Part shown: positions 7,445 to 11,728 of the stretch, one piece after another
Layout of the letters: each line of letters opens with the position of its first letter
Numbering within the stretch: the stretch's first letter is position 1
Source: Asterionellopsis glacialis
Lineage: Eukaryota; Bacillariophyta; Plagiogrammaphyceae; Rhaphoneidales; Asterionellopsidaceae
Assembly: GCA_014885115.2 (NCBI GenBank)
Contig: WKLE02003497.1
Coordinates: 1-11,728, forward strand
Reading direction: 5' to 3'
DNA: 11,728 bases
Program-made: the position numbers and the translations under genes
Notes under the pieces: generated by a model
Told to the model about the DNA's origin: nothing
Database searches by the model: none
What the model saw: the letters and a program-made list of their open reading frames with translations, nothing else

Positions 7445-7548
7445 CTTTTTCCTTGACACGAGGGTATTGGCTCGAATCATTTTATCGTGGATTTTCCTCC
7501 AAAGGAATTTTAAAAAAATATATTCATTATTCGTGTAAGGATGCGACA
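7445..7548 (+). pseudogene. Frame-shifted continuation of the preceding exon candidate, up to the RT relic
   Basis: The frame is the same one used later by the RT relic (LTRGYWLESFYRGFSSKG, then KKYIHYSCKDAT), but it does not resemble RT sequence I recognise upstream of the catalytic motif. It is therefore assigned with low certainty to the interrupted upstream sequence rather than to the element. Confidence 0.25.
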
Positions 7549-9312
7549 CATGTGGATGATGCAAATAATGGTATCAACGATGCACATCTACAAGATGATA
7601 CATATTATTTGTCACTCACTGAAGAACTCAAAACTTCATCCCAACAATGGGAAAGTCTTCTTCATATTACAGGAGGATCTCTCAATCTCAAGAAATGTTT
7701 CTGGGCACTTCTAACCTGGAAGTTTGAAACTGACTTTCCAATGGCTTGCACTATGAAAGAAACTCTGGTATTTCTTATGATGGAAAACAGCTTTACTAGT
7801 CAATGTCAACCCATTCATAGACTAGAAGCAAACAAAGCATTCAAACTGTTAGGCATCTGGGTTCAACTACATGGAGACATGAAGACACACTTCCAATACC
7901 TACAAGCCAAAATACTGAACTTAGCGAGACATATACATGCATGCACTCTCAATAGGTTTGTGAAGCTCTCATGGCCTACAAACAAGTTGCCCTTAAAAGA
8001 ATCAAAAATCCCCTGCCAATGACAATATATGGTTCATATGAACTTGATACAGGCCTCTCTCCTCCCTCCATTGTTAGCATCTTGTGGCTATCACAGTAAA
8101 TTTAAATGTAGCTTAGTGTATGGTCGGGCAAAATACGGATGTATGAATCTCAATCATATTACCATAACTTGAGGTATTGTTCAGCTCAAATACCTTATCA
8201 GCCACATACATTAAGGTGATGCACTGGGAAAATCTATGATATTGGTGCTTGGACAACTTCAATTATTTGCAGGAACTAGTACTCCACTTCTAAAGGATAT
8301 TACAACCAAACTCCCTTATCTACCTACATCCTGGTTCACCACAAGTTGCCACTTTCTACAGTATATCAATGGGAGCATTGAAATGCCTTCTGCATGGACA
8401 CCAGGACCTTTAAGGCAACATGATACCCTTCTCATGGACATCTTCAATGACTGGACCACATCTCATACCAAACTATGCTGCCTCAATACATGTAGACTGT
8501 GGCTTTCATTGCTTACTGTATCTGATATCACCCAAGCTGATGGTCACTGAAAATGCACAAATCTGGTCACAGGCAATAGCAGTCCACTTCCTACATCATA
8601 CAACTGGCCAAGACAAAACTACCCATCATGTAAATGCTGGAAACTCTGGAAGTGGGCCATTCTTGCCACCCTTGTAGTGAACAAGTCACATCAGTATGAC
8701 CTCTGCAAATCACTAGGATACTAGCACACACTAGCAACGATTTATCACTACTCCCTGGTTGATCCAATTACAAATGTCCTATATATACAATGGGATATAT
8801 CAACTCCAAGCATGTATTTGAAGTTTCTTCCATATTTGTCTCAAAGTACTAAATACCACAAAGCCAACGTAAACACATTCTTTCCTCCCAATGTAGCTCT
8901 TCCAGTTGATATCACAGAAACACCAGCATGTTATGTAAGGGACAGTCTCATTCACTATAACCCACCGCCTCTTCCCAGTTCTCCTTACACTTTTCAAGAT
9001 CACATAAAGTCTTTGGACCAATCAATGTATAACCTCCTCCAACATATGACTCTGGCTGTACATCCTGCGACTATTGCAGCAATGATACAGGCTGGGGCAT
9101 CATTGACTGTTGCAACAGATGGCTCAAAAAAGCACACAGCTGGCACATTTGCCTAGATCATTGAAACTCAAGATCACAACACAGTTTATGAAGGCATGGG
9201 AGCTGTCCATGGATATGGAGCAACCAGGTCATCCCATAGAACGGAACTGTATGGTATGACATCAGCCCATGACCTAGTATTGTTGCTGTTAGCAACAGCA
9301 GAATTTTGTTGA
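7549..9312 (+). pseudogene. Retroelement relic: RT C-terminal half plus RNase H, 5'-truncated and degenerate
   Basis: The frame starts at the RT catalytic motif (HVDDANNGINDAH; the usual residue before VDD is aromatic) and follows the order expected for RT/RNase H polyproteins I associate with diatoms and haptophytes. Segments: QQWESLLHITGGSLNLKKCF; KLLGIWVQLHGDMKTHFQYL; after a frame change near 7960, ALMAYKQVALKRIKNPLPM to a TAA at 8097; back in the first frame from 8107, LGQLQLFAGTSTPLL, LRQHDTLLMDIF and LLTVSDITQADGH; then WPRQNYPSCKCWKLWKWA. The RNase H begins at TDGSKKHTAGTFA, where a Trp codon has become TAG (9154-9156), and continues to the catalytic Glu in SSHRTELYG before it is cut off. 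Other in-frame stops are TGA 8170, TAA 8212, TGA 8548 and TAG 8722. The RT fingers and palm upstream of VDD are absent. Dead element; subfamily not determined. Confidence 0.85.
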
Positions 9313-9551
9313 TTAGAACCTGCTGGGGATGCTGCTGCTTCTGGACATGCAACTTGGGCAGGTACTGTATGCCCACTGTTCCCTCCAGCAGCACCAGTGC
9401 CATGACCATTTGTTGTTGCAGTGTTAGTTACATTTGTTAAGGGTCTAAAGGTAGTAGTCAATTGCAACTGAACACCACCAGTGACTTCTGCAGTTGTAGT
9501 TTCATAATGATGTTGCTTCCTTAGATTTGTTGGCATTTCCCTTAAAAACAA
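9270..9551 (-). pseudogene. Low-complexity Thr/Asn/Ala/Gly-rich minus-strand ORF fragment, probably element-derived
   Basis: The minus frame is open from 9551 across the junction to 9186, but only the part down to about 9270 has its own character: VQLQLTTTFRPLTNVTNTAT, NGHGTGAAGGNSGHTVPAQV, PEAAASPAGSNQQNSAVANS. Past that point it is the antisense of the RNase H relic. It resembles a flexible tail or Gag-like linker. It lies downstream of the recombinase relic on the same strand and may be the end of that element's protein. No catalytic motif is present. Confidence 0.4.
9284..9300. repeat. Short hairpin at the junction of the two element relics
   Basis: TGCTGTT (9284-9290) and AACAGCA (9294-9300) are perfect complements around AGC. 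The hairpin sits where the + strand RNase H reading ends and the minus-strand Gln/Asn/Ala-rich reading begins. Confidence 0.5.
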
Positions 9552-10253
9552 GGTACTTCAGGAAAGGGACTCTAGTCTCCTTTTCCTACCCGTTTTGGTG
9601 GTTGAGGAGACACCAAGAGCTTGTTTGCTTCTTAGTCTACATAACTTACCATGATCATGCCAGAGTCCCCAGGTGGTACCTTGGTTCTGGAAAGTTCCCT
9701 CATAGTCCTCTTCTTCCTGCAGTACCATTCCACCTCCTCTCACAGTATTCAATTTGGAATCAAAATCCATCTTCAGTCCTTTCAGCTCTTTTCAAATTTA
9801 AAATAACAAAGGAGTTTTCTTGATTAGAGCTGTCATCTGATGCTCACTTAGGATTCAATTCATTATCCTGTCATCCATCTCCTCTCTGATTATGAATTTT
9901 ACTTCAGGGATGATCTGATCTACCACATCCTTTATCTCCTTTAAGTGCAAAAAGCACACTACATGAGGGGGTATGCATGCCTAAAATATGTAGTGCCTTC
10001 CTTCCAGGGAAGACAAATTCTAACATACTGCTTCAGATCTGCTATGGACTCTGACCTAAAAAGGGCACAGTATTGTTGGCTGGCTTCATGTCAGCAAGCT
10101 GTTCCCTGTGAGTAAGGTGACAAGTAAGCCCAACTCTCAAGGTTTTTTTATCAATACTGGAAGATTGTTACCAAAAATTTAATGTAGAGCATCTTCAACT
10201 TTGATGTCTATCTCCTTTTGTAACTCCTCCAGTTCTTGTTGTGAGATACCATC
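9552..10253 (-). pseudogene. Decayed downstream part of the tyrosine recombinase element
   Basis: The minus strand keeps protein-like pieces across repeated stops and frame changes. Directly after the recombinase come QQELEELQKEIDIKVEDALH, then GLTCHLTHREQLADMKPANN in another frame. Next are LSSLEGRHYIF and CIPPHVVCFLHLKEIKDVVD back in the first frame, then a helical REEMDDRIMN. The final part (about 9558-9770) reads KMDFDSKLNTVRGGGMVLQE and a basic STTKTGRKRRLESLS. The order (recombinase, helical region, polar tail) suits the C-terminal half of long algal crypton-like proteins. Too damaged to code for anything. Confidence 0.5.
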
Positions 10254-11045
10254 TTAGACAGGTGTGAATTCTGGCTCAGATACCACAAACTCAGGACTAT
10301 ATACATTCAGTCCAGCCAACAATCTTCATATATATTGATCTCCTGTCTTCTCATACAAAAAATATACATCACGGACTCCACCCATTGACCAGCCTCCTCT
10401 CAAATTCACCAAAATCTTGGGCAGGACAGCAGTAGTGCCACTTGAGGCATAGGTATTGTCACCCTTCCTATATGAGTGTATACTAATGTCAGTAACCTCA
10501 TATCCCATGGCATTTACCTCTGTCTCATAGGATATGAGGACTTCCCTCAAAATTTTGCTGAACCTTTTTGTTTGGGAACAATCTTCTGGACCTGGAAAAT
10601 TGGGTCCATCTCAGTTTGATAAAATTTCAGGGAAACAAACAAGGTACTCAAAAAGAACCAAAACCCCATCTAGACAACAATCAAATGGATTGCTGTAGCA
10701 GTGCCTTGGCTGCTTCTTTCTGCTGTCTCCTTGTTGATTGTTTTTCTCATGTGCAAAAGGTATTCCTAATGCATCCATGTACCAAATTAGGTGCTTGTGG
10801 CACATGGAAGACGTACTTTTACTGCAACACTTCAAATTCCAAGTCACAGAAGAAAAGGACCTTGCAAAGATGGCCTCCCTGGAACCTTCCTCAATAAACC
10901 ACTTTTGTATAAGTCTGTGCATTTCTATACTTAGGGGTTTCTTGCCTTCTTCAATGTCCCCTTCTTCATGTTGTTCCACAAGTGACACTGTCTGTGTCAC
11001 TCCCTTTAACAAGTCCTGAAGCTCGTCCTTAAGTTCTTCTGGCAT
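10254..11045 (-). pseudogene. Crypton-like tyrosine recombinase (integrase) catalytic domain, degenerate
   Basis: The minus frame from ATG 11045 carries one recombinase domain through two nonsense codons (TGA 10613-10611, TGA 10328-10326) to TAA 10256-10254. Visible: the SFSSVTWNLKCCSKS block, where this family normally has the first catalytic Arg and Cys stands here; AHEKNNQQGDSRKK, matching the Lys-bearing hairpin; the HxxR box as HSYRKGDNTYASSG; GGWSMGGV, with Trp in the second His/Trp position; and DVYFLYEKTGDQY, holding the candidate nucleophilic Tyr. It ends AGLNVYSPEFVV. Such enzymes cut and rejoin DNA through a 3'-phosphotyrosine to move cryptons and related elements. The N-terminal DNA-binding region typical of the family is missing: TAG lies five codons before the ATG. 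Two stops and loss of the first Arg make it inactive. Confidence 0.85.
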
Positions 11046-11480
11046 TTGCTTTTTATACTAGTGCTTGTACAGAAAGGTGATAGACAAGCAAAGGTTGCTA
11101 TATACTTTACAATGTAAAAAGCTTGTTCCATCTGTGGAGTTTTGTCTTCCACAGATATAGTAGCCTAATAAACAGATTGTAAGCTTGTCAAAACTTACAG
11201 TATTGTGGAGGGGAGGATAAACAGGATTCCTGAAGAAAACTCCTGTTTAATAATCTTCTTAAGCACTTTGCCGAAGGGGGTGCATAACTTAAACACAGTC
11301 CCCTAATTTGGATTTAGATTCAGGTACTATAACCTATTAAACAGACGTGCAGACCATTTTATTAGGTTATGACACCTAAATCATAATCTGAGGGGAGCCC
11401 GGACATGTCCAAAAATTCTGATTCCCCTTCCTCTGCTTGGACAATTTTTTGGATTTAGATTTAGTATCCCTTTTTTTAAT
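11046..11480. other. AT-rich stretch with short direct and inverted repeats, no supported gene
   Basis: The 14-mer TTTGGATTTAGATT occurs at 11307-11320 and again at 11448-11461. ATAACCTA and its complement TAGGTTAT flank the segment around 11327-11374. These may be remnants of element ends, but none forms a convincing terminal inverted repeat with a target duplication. Confidence 0.4.
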
Positions 11481-11485
11481 TTGCT

Positions 11486-11600
11486 CAAATGGACCACAGC
11501 CTTACAATTTTGACACTTTTTTTTTGTGTCACAAGTGTTCGGAGCACCAAAAATACAAACACAACATTGTCGTTGCAGCAGTGTTGTCACCATCACTGCT
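11486..11600 (-). pseudogene. Cys-rich minus-strand fragment, possibly a transposase C-terminal zinc finger
   Basis: The minus frame reads QCCVCIFGAPNTCDTKKKCQ followed by NCKAVVHL, a Cys-x-x-Cys pair, spacer, second Cys-x-x-Cys pair and trailing His. PiggyBac-type transposases often end in a similar Cys-rich finger. Upstream the protein-like reading moves to another frame (MEKLLVRFESHCGSSDGDNT), implying an indel near 11570-11585. No DDD catalytic core lies in the window, so the family call is tentative. Confidence 0.25.
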
Positions 11601-11728
11601 ACCACAGTGACTTTCAAATCGTACAAGCAACTTTTCCATGTTGCTTCTACTATGTACAACAACCCCCTGTGAAAGTGGCAAGACAAATGGTGCATCTTTT
11701 TATAGTAAAGTGAGTGTGTCTGGTTTGG

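Noticed and set aside
7549..11045. A DIRS-type element carrying RT, RNase H and tyrosine recombinase in one unit
   Set aside because: The RT and recombinase relics are on opposite strands and meet tail to tail inside a broken RNase H domain. Kept only as a possibility to test at the junction.
1..11728. CRISPR arrays, bacterial operons, tRNA or rRNA genes
   Set aside because: No regularly spaced repeats and no cloverleaf or rRNA-like segments were recognised; the intron and gene families are eukaryotic.

Overview
This is an AT-rich eukaryotic nuclear window, most likely from a diatom or a related photosynthetic stramenopile. Four observations point there: a spliceosomal GT-AG intron with a strong GTAAGT donor, a 2OG-Fe(II) dioxygenase padded with Asn/Ser/Thr homopolymer tracts, an RT/RNase H retroelement relic of a type I associate with diatoms and haptophytes, and a crypton-like tyrosine recombinase relic of a type common in algal genomes. 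All family calls come from reading the sequence; no search was run.

The left half (1-5030) holds the two credible intact host genes, both on the + strand. The first, at 78-1970, is an intronless 630-residue 2-oxoglutarate/Fe(II) dioxygenase of the prolyl-4-hydroxylase type. The second, at 3763-5029, is a 334-residue short-chain dehydrogenase/reductase split by one 262-nt intron. It has the full Asn-Ser-Tyr-Lys tetrad and ends in Ser-Lys-Leu, a canonical peroxisomal targeting signal. Both start codons share the context CCAAAA(C/A)C-ATG. Between them, 1971-3762 is mostly non-coding. It includes a weak minus-strand candidate (1990-2241) whose stop lies 20 nt from the dioxygenase stop.

From about 5026 to 7550 the sequence changes character. 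Open stretches that read like protein appear on both strands, but each is short, broken by stops or frame changes, or without an obvious start. They include a convergent minus-strand end overlapping the SDR stop, a coiled-coil-like + strand reading with TAA stops, two overlapping + ORFs (5849-6423), a minus-strand terminal-exon candidate (6878-7161), and a + strand exon candidate (7230-7444) behind a TACTAAC branch-point motif. None was recognised.

The right third is a graveyard of mobile elements. A 5'-truncated RT/RNase H relic runs on the + strand from its catalytic VDD motif at 7549 to about 9300, with nonsense mutations and a frameshift. It meets, tail to tail, a minus-strand tyrosine recombinase relic (catalytic domain 10254-11045, decayed downstream part to about 9270). 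A Cys-rich minus-strand motif near 11486-11570 may belong to a third element. I see no clear new functional system. The most distinctive items are the peroxisomal SDR with its hairpin-rich intron, the paired AGT/ACT inverted repeats inside the dioxygenase gene, and the unidentified broken coding segments at 5.0-7.5 kb.
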